Source: Ridgeia piscesae
Taxonomy: Eukaryota > Annelida > Polychaeta > Sabellida > Siboglinidae
DNA length: 64,000 bases
Reading direction: 5' to 3'
NCBI GenBank assembly: GCA_025642075.2
Contig: JAODUO010000943.1
Coordinates: forward strand, 42,501 to 106,500
The notes under the pieces are model-generated. The model ran no database searches. It was not told where the DNA came from and saw nothing but the letters and a program-made list of their open reading frames with translations. A program made the translations under genes and the position numbers. Below are positions 15,653 through 27,723 of this stretch, in pieces. How positions within the stretch are numbered: the stretch's first letter is position 1; each line of letters opens with the position of its first letter.

Positions 15653-18388
15653 TTAAATGTTCATTCTCTCTAAGTGAACTGTTGCCTCTGGAATGTCTTT
15701 CCAGATGCGGGAAATGATCGGAGGGGTGATCTTCGGCAGCCACAGCTCTGCTTCAGGTTGGAGGTGCCGCGGCAGCTGGCTGGTCGGATGTCGTTCTTCT
15801 AGTGACCTGGTGTCCGCGCACGGGTGAAGAACACGGTAGCAACGAGCATGTTATTCAGTCGAGCCTGTGCGTCGCGGTGGTAGCGCCAATAGAACAATGT
15901 GTTAACCCCCATTAACTTCTCTTTCCGACCGTGGTCCAAATTTCGCTCTGTGTATATGTTCATTTATCAATATAATTTATCCCACGCACGTGTTTTGATT
16001 TAAAATATTGACCAAAGTTTACCTCTAGTATATGATCCGTCATTTACCCATGTTCTTTCCCATTACCTGCCAATCGACAGCCAACCGATTGGCATCTCAT
16101 TGTGAGTTGCCAAAATCAAAATATGTCACGCTGGTAGGTCTAGACATGGAGATTTGTGACTGCTTGAAAATGCCGACAACCGTGATTGAATCCACAGCAG
16201 GTTATATGAATTCGTTTTCTGCGCAGAGGCATAACGAGACTTGATGTAGTAGTCGGGTACTTAGAAGGGTCAGCGATGTTAATATAGCACTTAGCATATT
16301 TCCATTAGATATTCTCGCTGGTCGAGTCGGCAAATGTTTGACAGAGGAGACCTGTTTTACGCGACGTGACGCCAACGTTGCTGGATCACCGTAGCGCGTA
16401 ATTGTAGGCACTTAAGCACCTATATGACTCGTTAATACAAAACAGAACTCTTAATAAAAAAACCGTCCACACACGTCGATAACTACCGTATAGCATCGCC
16501 ATACAAATCCCGTTTATCATCATCCTGGAAAACGGCAATTATAGAGTAAAACCCGTAAACCTACCTTCACCGATGTGCCTTCTCTCTAGCTAAATCCCAC
16601 GGGTCAATAGTCGGAATACGAATAAAGCCAGGCCGGCAACGTCAACGCGCGCTCGTTGCGAAAATACCGATTATCTTGTTGCTACACAGCGACCAGCGCG
16701 GCATTGTCGTAAAGAAGCCGGCCTTTGTGTATGGGCGTAGACGCCGAGTCGAGTCGAGTCGAACGGTGCGGTGCGGTGCGCTCAGCAGACGACAACGGTT
16801 TTTGTGTCTTGCTGCGCGGCGCTACACTCCGCGCTCGCTGAAGGCGGGAACAGAGGTGCGAATGACGCCGCAGGCATGCCGCGTGATTGCCGTACACCGG
16901 CTGGCCCAAGTGGCTGGCCCCCGGTGCTACGGATCGGTCGGTACATGCACGCAGGCGGCTCCGGTAGGAAAACTGCAGACGACGAGCGATTAGCACGCTG
17001 GATATGACTATAGTTTGTCTGTCTTAGAATGTGGTGGGTCTCAACGAAATGTTCGCTTCAATCGTGGGCGTATATCGGGATTTGTAGATATCGCACATTT
17101 TAGCAGTGGTGTAGTTAAAATGTGGTATTTAAAGTTCTCCCGTTGGCATGTGAAACTAGTCTTACGATGTAGACTGTGCACACAGGTAAATTAAAAAAAT
17201 TACCAGTGTTAAGATTATGTATTCCAGACAGTTAGACGCTCTTTTGGAACTAGATCAAATTAAAATATATATTGACTCTAGCGACGACACCAAGGGCGTG
17301 GGGGCTAACCCCTCCATTTTCAAACAGTATGAACTGAAGCTCCGGGATCCACCCCTTCAATATTAATGTCGTTCTGACGCCAATGCCACCTTTGTAGAAA
17401 AAAGGTTGAAGGGGCTATATACCTGTTCATCGGTCAAAAGTGATCAGTAAATATGAACGATATCACGCGAATCGTCGAACTCTGCATATATTATGTTTAT
17501 CTGGTCTGGTTTCGACGTCCCCTGTGTCTGAGAATATAATGCACATTGAACACAACATCATCACGACAACAAGGCATCATTCCGGTACGAATTAACGGAT
17601 AACCCGCTAACCGTCACTTGTACACGCGGCTCAAAGCTAGGCGGATTACCGACGAAAGCCTATTAAACGATGTATATAGTTTGGCTTATCTCCGCCGCGC
17701 TGTGTGATCCTAATTCCGTGTTTCTGCTTCTGGTCTATTGACGATGTTTGTATTCAACGTTAAGGTCATGTACGTTATAAAACGACGAAGAATAAATATA
17801 CCGAAGTTCAATGAACACATCGTGATGAGGTATATCTTGCATTACCTAATCGTGCGACAGCAAGTGGGAGTTGGGGACATGGAAGAGAAGTTGACACGCA
17901 GATGCTCGGCTTCGCTGACATGGCGACGTCCAGGGAAGAAGAGGGGAAGGGCGCCAACTGAAAACACCAGCAGACACGCCATTCCCCGGAAGATAAAAAG
18001 GCAAAAAAGACGGAAGAAAAGTGAGAAGTCGCGTGAGCTGATAGAAGACGTGAAGACCGAGACCAGCGACTAAGACTCCTACACTCCAGGCCGTCTACGT
18101 GAAGAAGAATGGCGACGGAAGAATGTCGATCCAGTGAATATCCAAGTTAATGCGGCTGCGCAGACATTTAGTGTCGAATGCGCATGTTTTAATTTTCGGT
18201 TAATGTTTAATTGCCATCATTTACATCTATCCAATGGGATTGGATTAACCTTTGAATGTAAAAGCAGAGTTGAGACTTACTGTATGTTGTTCTCAATTTT
18301 CTTCAGCTGGTTTAAATATTTGCTGACTCTTTCGATCTCCACTAAGCAGTACAGTTTGAGATTGATGATTCCTTTGTTGTTGACGGAA
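15653..18388 (-). CDS. Unidentified gene, two phase-compatible C-terminal exons
   Basis: Two minus-strand segments look like exons of one gene. Exon 18388-18281 (108 nt) is flanked by a ctaatag acceptor and a perfect gtaagt donor. It encodes an amphipathic helix-like stretch containing IINLKLYCLVEIE and LNQLKKIENNI. It ends in phase 2 with CA. The segment 15806-15653 follows a ccag acceptor, starts with the completing G, and encodes QLPRHLQPEAELWLPK, then PPIISRIWKDIPE, and ends at a TAA stop. Joined, the phases close to a Gln codon. Residue composition looks coding, but I do not recognise the family. The 5' exons were not found and may lie between 18.4 and 19.4 kb, or intermediate exons may exist. 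The intron would span 15807-18280. Confidence 0.4.
16600..17005. other. GC-rich, CpG-rich island
   Basis: A compact stretch clearly richer in GC and CpG than its AT-rich surroundings, with short iterations (gtcgagtcgagtcga and gtgcggtgcggtgcg near 16745-16780). Both strands are open over about 100 codons, as expected for GC-rich DNA. It could be a promoter or first exon, or an inserted repeat. No protein family is visible. It falls inside the putative intron of the unidentified minus-strand gene. Confidence 0.35.
17738..18073 (+). other. Open frame for a basic 111-aa peptide, coding status doubtful
   Basis: An ATG-initiated frame of 111 codons with a very Lys/Arg-rich C-terminal half (GKKRGR, KRQKRRKK) that would resemble a nuclear localisation signal. 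A possible acceptor (gcgacag) precedes the basic part near 17860. No conserved domain is seen and no partner exon was found, and the frame overlaps the intron of the candidate minus-strand gene. It is listed only because it is the longest non-repeat frame in the area. Confidence 0.15.
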
Positions 18389-18698
18389 CTATTAGGTAGG
18401 TGAAGTTTCCGAATATATTTTACTTTCTTATGGGTGATCATCAACATACGGGGTTGACACGTGTTCCACTGCCAGCCTGTTTTGTTGTCTTTTCGTCGAT
18501 TTAACTCCCAAACCACAATTGTATCAGCTGACCACGTGACATTCCACGCTCTGAGTGCATGCATGGTGTCTAAGATGGTGAAAATGTCACCACCAAGGGG
18601 AGAGTCTGTAGACGCTGTCGCGTGTCTTGAGAGACATTTGTCTAATATTACAATGTTTCTCTGAGTGTGCGTGAATATTTGCTCAGCACAAGAACGAT

Positions 18699-18729
<31 letters not shown>

Positions 18730-19428
18730 AAATTTTTTTTTTTTTTTGTGTTTGTGCGTGGGGCAGTATACCGCCTACAACACATAACAGCCTCGGCTCT
18801 GTGGCTCTCCATAAATTATATGTCTTATAACATTGTATTTTCATATTGTGTTCCGTGTTATTCAATACCAAATTAAACTCACTCACTACACATTCGCTCC
18901 AATTGTCATGTTCAAGAAAACATTCTTTTCTTGGGGATGCCCTTCTTCACAGTTGGAGCTTCATCACCACTGCACTGGCGAGCTACGACACATCAATTTG
19001 TACCGTCTTTAGGCCCGCAAACAACACCTTCAAGCTCACGAAAAACCTGAACAAATTATGCCTTACTCTGAATACTGGGAGCAGAGCTAGACATTAATCC
19101 AGCCACCACTACCCAAAATATGAACCTCAAAATTTACACCCATTCCTAAAATACTTGGGGCTAATCTTATCGCCAACTCTCCCACCAAAAATATTGGGAT
19201 TCTCAGCCCTAAAGCCCCTGATTGATACATTGTGATACGGAAGTATCTCAATATAAAACCCAACCCGCAAGCAATAATTATTATTCAACGTGGACCCGGC
19301 CCCCCTTTCCCTGTCAATACCACTTGGTGGCGCCATCTCACGGACTCTTAATAAATTACGCTCTTTTTGAGATGATGTTGTAGTCGATACTTAGTCTGCA
19401 GCTATTATTTGTCTGTGCATGCCACAGT

Positions 19429-22400
19429 ATGACGAAGAACTTATTACAGCGGTGGAAGCAGTACCGATACCGATTTGTTCCGTGGATTGCACTTAACTTG
19501 AAAAATAGGTACTTGAGCATCACATTTGCAATGGAAATCTTCTATTATCGCCCTATATACTATTGGGCTTGGCTTCGGTTACCCAGGCGCCGTGAGGTCG
19601 CAGCACTTTTGCCCCTCCCTTAAGAGTTAAGGCCTGGATTCGCTCTCAGGTCAGGATTCGCTCTCAGGCCAGTAATCGGAATGAAACAAAAAGGTTATGA
19701 TAATAATTATTAGCTAAACTTTTGTTTGGGACTTTTTCTTTATTTTCAGATTTCTTCACAAAAAAGTGTATTTCTTGATATCAGTCACGTGATCAAATAT
19801 ACCCTGTCCTAGATAAAACATTTTATTGTAAATTTCTAGTATATCACCCACATAGTTAGTCTTAGTAGGACTAGGTGGCACATCATATTGTAAGAATCGC
19901 AAGGATATATTTTGAAGCAGAGATATGAAAGCACTATAGGAAGCAGGACACAATAAGTCGTAGATAGCTGGACTAGTGGCTGCAGGTTATTAGTGACGCT
20001 AATGGGTTGCTATTCTTGTTGGCCGTAGGCGGCACGGCATCGCTGCGAGGGTCAGTAGTGCTATTCTAGCTGGCCTTAGCCGGACTATACGAAGAAGCAC
20101 AGCCAGACTATTATTATCTCTCGGACCTACCGAGAGGGGAGTCCGAGCCTTGTCCGAAGCTTAGCCAGAGAATTGCGCAGATAGCCTAACTAAATAAGGA
20201 AATGCATGTCTAGTTGGTGACTGCCTTTGGCAGATAAAAAAACCTAGGCAAGGAAAGGACGAGAGAGGAGAAGAGAAGAGAGGGAAAGATGTTTGTACTG
20301 TGTGTTTGGAGGAAAAAAAACGTGTTTGCTACCAAGCCGAACTTGGACTTCTGCAGTTATTGAATCTTGAAGAGACACTACACTGCTTGTGTGTTGTGGT
20401 GAGTTGCAATGGTGGCCGATCCTGTAGTAGGTCGCTAGATGTAACTACCTGACATGCGAGTAGTGTAACCCAGGCCGCAACCGATACCTCTAGAGTGGAA
20501 TATTGCGTAACACTCATTAGGGGCTAGGTTGAGGACATCATAGTGGCGAGCGCTACATAGGAGCACGTTACGAAGTCCAGTTTACTCACAATGGTAAAAC
20601 CTGGCTCTTCGTCTCCCGGTCCTCCATACACCATCATCACCATCGACTACCCTCTCCTTACCTTCGAGGAAGCACGCGCCCTTCCTCTGCCGCCCACACC
20701 GCCCGAACTGATCCGCGACGACTCTCCTTCCACGCGAGACTACACCCCTCGTTTGCCGGCGGACGACCCCATCCTCTTGTCAGCACTGAACAAAATCAGC
20801 AAGATGTCGGCGTTTCGCCAAGACGAAGAAAACGTCGATCGATAAGCGGGACGGGGTAAGTACTTGCTGTTATATTTACCGTACTGTGTTCCGATTGTCC
20901 TGTGAATATATAAACCACGAATATGAATGACGAACAGCTGCGTCATTTTTGCACCTTCTTTGCTAATAATTTTCAAGAAAACCGCGCCGAGCGACAGCTG
21001 GATTCTGAAAGGGCGGCGACACGCCACCTCGTTGATAAGCTTGTTAAACAGACCTCTCTTTGCGATGGATCTGAGGCTGTCTCCACCCGCACGTGGCTCC
21101 AAGAAATTGCTCTTGCTGCCAATCGGGCCCCGGACACTCACTGATCGAAATTGTCACCAGTACAATTTCAGGTAGTCTTCGCAATGAGGTGGAACGTTTT
21201 ATTCAGGCTTACGTTACGAGGGAGCACGTTGTACGCTCTGCAGTCCCATGGGCTCAGTTACGCGCGCATATCGTGCAATCGTTTCTGTGCGTTGACGAAC
21301 AGGGCGCTCTACGAGATGAATTAGAAAAAATAAAGCAGTCACCTTTCGAACTTGAAACGGCCTTCGGCCGCCGTTTTCGCGAAATGGCGGACAGAGCCTA
21401 TCCGGTTGCTGACCGAAATGCCGATCAAATGCGTATTCTAATTCGGAGTTATGCTCGTGGCCTTGCGTCAACTGAAATGGCAATAAAACTAATTCAAGAC
21501 GGCAATCCTGAAAATTTGGAAGCCGCGCTTGTGTGGGTTGCACGCTATAGTGAACGCAAAGATGCTGTTAGCAGACTAGGTTTAAATGTACGGGTTGAAG
21601 AACCCATGGAAGTGGGGTCAGCCAGACCTATAATTTTATCACCGTCTGATCACCCCACGCAGGAGGTCTCTGCTCTCCTGAAAAAAGTGCTAAATAGTCA
21701 GGAAAGGATTTCCTCAAAAATTGCTAAAATGGAAGCAGCTAATTCGCCCCGTGGTTTTCACAGGCCTGACATTAATTACGGACAATTCGGAACTGAAGGT
21801 GCGCGTAAATCTCAGCTGCCCCGTACGCTTCCGGTTTGCTATCGCTGTGGTGTAGCCGGTCACATTCAGCGAGAATGCCCGGTCTTACAACGTCCCAGAC
21901 GCTTCTTCAATACGACGGACGCTCGCCAGCCGCCGGAACACCTACGCGCCGCGCAGACCGAGTATCGCCCGTCAGCGAAGCAACCGCGCTCCTACCGGAT
22001 GTCCGCAGTTCAGTCGCCTCACACGTCACGACATCCGGGAAACTTCCGACCGCTGCAACAGAGACTCCGTCAGGAAGACCCTGCATAAACATTACGATAA
22101 GTGGCGTATTAGTTAAAGCCCTTATTGATACGGGGGCTACGTGTTCTTTGTTGCAGCGTAATGTGTATCATACAATTGCCAGAGCTTCTCACCGGTCACT
22201 ATTTGTGCAGCCGGCTCCTGATTTGCAAGGTGTAAATGGACAGGTCGTAACTGTAATTGGTGAAACAGAAATACGTATTGATCATGTCAGACAGCCTGTT
22301 AAAGTTCGTATTGTAGACGATTTAAATCAGAACATGATATTAGGATGCGATGTTTTAGCTGGAGCTCAGATAGATATGTCTAGACGTATTTTGACAATGC

Positions 22401-25400
22401 ATGGTCACTCATGGTCATTTTTAGCAATGATATTGGTATCGCCGGATTAGGGTCAGTTTTACCTGTCACTGGCAGCCCGCCGTTTAATGAGTTACTCCGA
22501 CGAAATGCCGATGTGTTTTCTGCTAACAAAGACGCAATAGGAAATTGTAAAATTTTTCCCATGCACATCCAAACTGTCGGGCCTCCGATTTCTTTGCCAG
22601 CTTATCGCACGCCGTTACATAAACGTCAACTGATTGATGACGCTATTGATGAAATGTTAAATCAGCATATTATTCGGCCGAGTATTTCTAGCTGGGCTGC
22701 CCCAGTCACATTGATTCCTAAAAAGGACGGTACTACGCGTTTTTGTGTTGACTATCGCAAACTGAATGAGGTTACTGTAAAAGACCAATATCCTATTCGA
22801 AACATCAAAACTATTTTTGACAGTTTAGGAGGTTCTACTGTTTTTAGTGCACTAGACTTACGAGCGGTTATCATCAAATCCGCTTGGATCAGGAAACTAT
22901 TCCTAAAACAGCTTTTCGCTGTCACCGAGGGTTGTTTGAATTTTTAAAATGCCTTTTGGCTTGGCCACTGCGCCTAGTTGGTTTCAACGCATTATGGACA
23001 ATGTTCTAGACGGCCTTATAGGAAAAATTTGTTTGGTCTATCTTGATGACATTGTTGTGTTCTCTCAAAATGAAGAGGACCATTTAAAACATCTCCAATT
23101 GGTTTTTGACCGCTTACGATCCGCTGGTCTAAGATTAAAACCGACTAAGTGTCACATTGGCTTGAAACAAATTAAATTGCTTGGTCACATGGTTAGTGCC
23201 GATGGCATTTCTTCTGATCCAGAAAAGGTAGACGCAATACGACACCTTCCCACCCCTACCAATATTAAACAAGTCCGCTGCTTTTTAGGTATGACAGGTT
23301 ACTACAGAGATTTAATTCCACATTATGCTGACTTAGCTGAGCCTTTGGTAAGCCTTACTAGAAAACATGTACGCTTTCAGTGGAACTCGGAACAGGAAGC
23401 CGCGTTTAAGGCACTTAAACGAGCTCTTATTTCACGACGAATAATGGCTGCTCCGCGTTTAGATAGACCGTTCAAATTATACACAGACGCAAGTGACGTG
23501 GCCGTGGGAGCTATTTTGGTCCAAGATGATAATCAGGGGGTAGAACGAGTTATACAGTACGTCTCTCATGCGTTAAATCCGGTTCAAAGACGTTGGGCAT
23601 GTATTGAACGTGAAGCATATGCGATCATTTATGCAATTGAGAAATTACGCCCGTACTTATATGGCGCTCCATTTAAAATATTTTGTGATCATAAACCCTT
23701 GAAATCTCTTTTCACTAAGCAAATGGCTAATACACGTATACAACGTTGGAGTGTACTTCTTTCTGAATTCGGAGCTAAAATTTGCTATCACAAAGCACAG
23801 CCAGACTATTATTATCTCTCGGACCTACCGAGAGGGGAGTCCGAGCCTTGTCCGAAGCTTAGCCAGAGAATTGCGCAGATAGCCTAACTAAATAAGGAAA
23901 TGCATGTCTAGTTGGTGACTGCCTCTTGGCAGATAGGATATAAGCCTAGGCAAGGAAAGGACGAGAGAGGAGAAGAGAAGAGATGGAAGATGTTTGTACT
24001 GTGTGTTTGGAGGAATAAAAACGTGTTTGCTACCAAGCCGAACTTGGACTTCTGCAGTTATTGAATCTTGAAGAGACACTACACTGCTTGTGTGTTGTGG
24101 TGAGTTGCAATGGTGGCCGATCCTGTAGTAGGTCGCTAGATGTAACTACCTGACATGCGAGTAGTGTAACCCAGGCCGCAACCGATACCTCTAGAGTGGA
24201 ATATTGCGTAACACTCATTAGGGGCTAGGTTGAGGACATCATAATATGTTCTCATACCTTTTTGCATTTAGCAATTTTATAACTTGATTTTACTTTCGAA
24301 AGCATAGATAATACATATAGGCTGCGAAATAAGGCCGGTCCGATCGTCCGGGAGGAGTAGTTTTAGAGTTCGGTCTGCCATGGTGGGGTAGTCTTAGAAG
24401 AGCAGTCCTGTTGGACTAGCTACAATGACTTGCAAATGGCAGTCGGAATACCAGCTAGCTGAAGCTATCGTGCACCCTGTAATATATAGACATTGATAGG
24501 GACCTAATTATTATACACATTTCAACAACAGTGAACATTCAAAATACACCTTCTAAGCCACTCTCTTCTAGCATAGTGAGTTCACAAAGAACTGACAGAG
24601 CTCTACAAATATTTTTTAAAGCAAGATATGATCCCATTACATTTCCTTTTTAGGCTCTGTGGCTGTATCTAATGTGGTGTGTTTCAGGTCAGCTCGAAAA
24701 GTACCTGATGCTAGTTCTGACAAATTGCTACCAGACAAACAGGTCAAAGCCTATATGTGCACATTGTTCACAGCTCTCCTTCAAGGTGGCGCCACCAGCA
24801 GCAGCTCAGGATCGCTTCAGTCCGCTGAATATGACAGTGTCGTCACGTCTGACGCAATTATGTCACATAGCCAAAACGATGGAACAAACATCCATTCCGC
24901 TATCACAGAGACCGAAATTGAGAAACACATTTGTCATAATGACATGCCACTACATAGCTTGAATTCTCCATTGAAAACGTGGCATGTTTCACGTCTGTTT
25001 CGCCGGAAGAGAGATTCTGCTGAAAGCTTGGAATCGCTTCACAAGAAAAATATGTTGATCATGAAAGATGTTCTCGGATTCACAGTGGAGAGACGGCCGA
25101 GTCGAATCACAGGTGGTGGCAATGGTGTGATTGTCACCAGTGGTGTGATACCTGAGGGCACTGTCGCTGCTATGTACCCAGGTATATTGGAAGTTCCAAA
25201 TTGATATTGTAAATAGAGATGTCTTTATCACATTTTTTTCTATTAATTACTTTACGTTATGTTCTTAAGACTAGAAAATTATATTTTATTGAAACATTTG
25301 CTTTTAATAACTCCACCAGAATTTTTTCACAATTGCATGTTTAGAAAAGTAAGCAAAATATTCAAATTAGAAAGAACTCTATTGGTCCACATATGTGATT

Positions 25401-27723
25401 GGATTAACTGTAAAGCTTTTTGCTTTCTTTTTTATGTTCCCACAGTCACAGTAATAAATTTGTGATGACCTAAGCTGGTTATGAAAGTAACTAATATGTG
25501 CTGTCAATTTAACAAAAAGAAACAGAGCATAGATTTGTTAAAATCATAGAAAAATTTATTGGGTCATTAGATAATTTAGTAACTTTCATGAGCGTGAATA
25601 TTAAGTAGCTTTATTTTATGATATAAAGTGGTGTGTTTCTGTGGTACGTGTCTGTCACTGACGTCTGCATGCAGGACTTGTGTACAATTCCTGGGAGCCC
25701 ATCCTGCTGCAGTCCATCAACAACCAGTTTGTGTTCAGATGTATAGACAACATTCACGTGGACGGTAATGACAGGGGCGTGTCAAGATATATCTACAGGT
25801 AGGTGCAGAGCTGTACTGAACAGTGAAGCAGGAATAGCCACAGATGTGAACATAACATTTAGTTGAATTACACATATTTGCATTATTAGTAAGTATGATA
25901 TATTCAGACACAACATATGAACTTTCCTAAATGGATTTTGTGTATTCTTAAATTTATTATAACTTATTTGTGCATATAATTATTGTTTTAATGCCACAGT
26001 AAATATACATGATGTATTGAAGATGTACTGCCAAATTGCATTTAATAAGCACATAGCAATTTTTCTCAAAACAATTAAAAAAACTCCTTCAGACGTTTTT
26101 TATGCTGCGTCGATGTAGGGCAGCAAATGGTAGCTCAATAACAATATAAAATAATCTTCTGGGCAGTAACAATCTGAAACAAACTTATCTTCACAAACAC
26201 AATGACAGATTTAATATTCACAGCAATATGTGACAACATACCTTGATTGACGAACAATCATGTTCCACGGAAGTCATGTTGATTTTAATTGACAGGCACT
26301 GACATGCACAGGCTATGCCCACTTGGACTTGGCTGTGTCTTCCAGAAATAATTGAGCCATCAATCCTCTCTTTTTGTCCAGATCCTGTGCCCAGAGAGAC
26401 AGGGTGGGTCCATACTGGCCGTGTGACACCTCCTGGCTGACCGAATGTCCAGTCAATCCACTGGCCATTGGCCAGTACGTCAACAATCACACAAAACGTA
26501 ATGTCCATATTTGTTTGAAGCATAATTGTTCTACATTTTATTTGAGTTCTGCCTTAGAGTAATGTATATTATGTATATTGAATTAAACTTTTAAAATTGG
26601 CTACTGTGAATGTACTCATTTCTACTCAACAACCAACATAATCTGCTACATTTCTCTGCTATAGCTACGATCATTAGATCCTCCATTTCCAAACAACTTT
26701 TTATTCCTAGAACTAAACTCAATATCGACAGACATGCTTTCTCTGTAGCTGGGCCAACAACCTGGAATTAACTCCCTTTTACAATTAAATCTTCTGAAAC
26801 TATAGCCGCCTTTCATAAAAACTCAAAACATATTTGTTTGAAATTGCTTTTCCACCATAATTTTTCACCGGTTCCATGCCCTTGTGATGAGTCTTGCATG
26901 TCCCCGTGTATGATTACCTCAAATGATTGTATTTGTTTTGCCTCAGAGCTTGAATTTTCAACGATTACTACCAAAATATCTATCAGCTGATGTTCACTAG
27001 ATCGTGCATAAAAAAATATGTCACATCTGTCCATTAACATGTTACCATGGAGACACTGTAAAATTGTAAATGCATCAACTCCCAGGTGCCAAGGTACTTC
27101 CACCATTGGTCTGTGATCAGCTGGCAATGTATTTTGGAAAGTATTGCTAGTTATTTCTAGTTATTTACTAACATATTTTGATGTCATTTTCTAGATGGCT
27201 TTTCTATTGGTATAAGCTGTCAAATATTACTGCTAAAAAACCCAAGCAAATGTGACGTATTACGGAGCAGATGTCTGTGTGACTGTTTGCAGAATACCCA
27301 GCCAATGTCGCCTACCAGGAGATTGACATAACTGAAGAGTTTCCATTTCGTCTTCGATGCTTTGTTCCTAACACACACTATGGAAGCTCTCTGGATGGCA
27401 GTGCGTCCAAGTACGTATACTTTTCGTAACTGCAGCATACTCCACATGCAGCCATTTGAGATATTGAGCCACCTAGGTCTCCCAACTCTCAAGACGGATT
27501 TTGAAAAAGATCTCACGCAACATTTCAGCTCATACATTAAAAACTGATAGAGATGCGAGTCCACATACATACATACAGAAACACTGTTTTATAATAATAT
27601 TGAAGTTCACCACGGTATGCATGTGTTTGTAGGGTGCGCAGTGTCGTCCTGGTGTCGCTTAAAGACATCAAAGAAGGGGAAGAACTTCTCTCTTCCTACT
27701 TCACTCTTGTCAAATCACCTTAA
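19429..27723 (+). CDS. SETD9: SET domain-containing protein 9 (SETD9), complete
   Basis: Six exons: 19429-19508, 24688-25181, 25675-25798, 26382-26497, 27293-27410 and 27633-27723. They total 1023 nt, 340 aa plus TAA, and every junction has GT-AG ends and matching phase. The first exon encodes the hallmark N-terminus (LLQRWKQYRYRFVPWIALNL). Exon 2 carries a variable Ser-rich linker and the start of the SET fold (VLGFTV, GNGVIVTSGVIPEGTVAAMYPG). Exons 3-6 give QSINNQFVFRCID, VDGNDRGVSR, NPLAIGQYVNN (pseudoknot Asn region), ANVAYQEIDI and KDIKEGEELLSSYFT. SETD9 is a SET-family protein of poorly defined substrate. It is somewhat longer than the human protein (about 299 aa) because of the exon-2 linker. 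Intron 1 (5.2 kb) contains a gypsy element in the same orientation. SMARCA4 converges from the other side. Confidence 0.93.
20095..20542 (+). repeat. Upstream terminal repeat of the gypsy element (5' LTR plus upstream pol-tail segment)
   Basis: It matches 23793-24243 nearly throughout. The canonical LTR probably starts at TGCATG (20203), just after the purine-rich ataaggaaa, and ends ...CATCA (20540), giving TG...CA ends. The first ~108 bp (20095-20202) would then be a copy of the end of pol, not LTR. Compared with the downstream copy, the TATA-like motif and the AATAAA signal are replaced here by A-rich sequence (near 20234-20240 and 20311-20320). Confidence 0.8.
20544..20560 (+). promoter_or_regulatory. 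Candidate tRNA primer-binding site
   Basis: TGGCGAGCGCTACATAG begins within three bases of the end of the upstream LTR. LTR elements place the PBS here, and it usually begins TGG, complementary to the CCA end of a tRNA. The specific tRNA was not identified. Confidence 0.45.
20591..22088 (+). pseudogene. Gypsy gag region, frame-broken
   Basis: A leader-proximal open frame (20591-20845, Pro-rich, 84 codons) precedes a gag-like frame starting at 20923. That frame runs out near 21144 and continues in another frame (21093-22088), which implies a one-base change near 21,120. The larger part shows a gag capsid-like helical region and a CCHC zinc knuckle (CYRCGVAGHIQREC, about 21837-21878), then a basic Pro/Arg tail. 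The zinc knuckle binds element RNA in functional relatives. The gag frame overlaps the start of the protease frame in a -1 relation, as is usual for gypsy gag-pol. Confidence 0.8.
21836..23887 (+). pseudogene. Gypsy pol region (protease, reverse transcriptase, RNase H), frame-broken, integrase missing
   Basis: The aspartic protease motif LIDTGATC lies near 22120. The reverse transcriptase shows KKDGTTRFCVDYRKLN (about 22722-22770) and the catalytic YLDDIVVF (about 23039-23062). RNase H follows with YTDASD (about 23480-23497). The coding frame changes three times: about 22400-22445, 22862-22864 and in the A-run near 22942-22948. Each is consistent with a single-base deletion. The frame ends at a stop at 23885-23887 inside the terminal repeat with no zinc-binding HHCC or DDE integrase. 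The copy is non-functional. Confidence 0.85.
23793..24243 (+). repeat. Downstream terminal repeat of the gypsy element (pol tail plus 3' LTR)
   Basis: It is the copy of 20095-20542. The pol tail occupies 23793-23887, a purine-rich tract precedes TGCATG at 23901, and the LTR ends ...CATCA at 24241. This copy retains a TATA-like TATAAG (23939-23944) and an AATAAA signal (24014-24019) about 75 bp apart, which mark a plausible U3/R boundary and polyadenylation signal. Confidence 0.8.
26640..26960 (+). mobile_element. Non-LTR retrotransposon (LINE) 3' ORF remnant
   Basis: In the plus frame near 26700-26770 the sequence reads RHAFSVAGPTTWN followed by a stop and LPF. This is a decayed form of the FSVAGPxxWNxLP motif found near the C-terminus of many animal CR1/L2-type reverse transcriptases. 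The similarity continues weakly to about 26960. The rest of the element is absent. It lies in SETD9 intron 4. Confidence 0.65.

Larger units (their letters stand above)
20095..24243 (+). mobile_element. Decayed Ty3/gypsy LTR retrotransposon lacking integrase
   Basis: About 4.1 kb bounded by near-identical direct repeats (20095-20542 and 23793-24243). Inside, in order, are a primer-binding-site candidate, gag with a CCHC zinc knuckle, aspartic protease, reverse transcriptase and RNase H. No integrase follows: the RNase H tail passes directly into the terminal repeat. Gag and pol are broken by single-base frame changes, so this copy cannot encode a working polyprotein. The terminal repeats differ mainly by a few substitutions and a 3-bp length difference, implying a fairly recent duplication or insertion. 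No target-site duplication is evident at the repeat edges. It sits in SETD9 intron 1, sense to the host gene. Confidence 0.9.

Noticed and set aside
18400..18650. Possible pogo/Tigger-like transposase remnant on the minus strand (TILDTMHALRAWN, SADTI)
   Set aside because: The resemblance to the C-terminal region of such transposases is short and partly subjective. No DDE core or terminal repeats were found.
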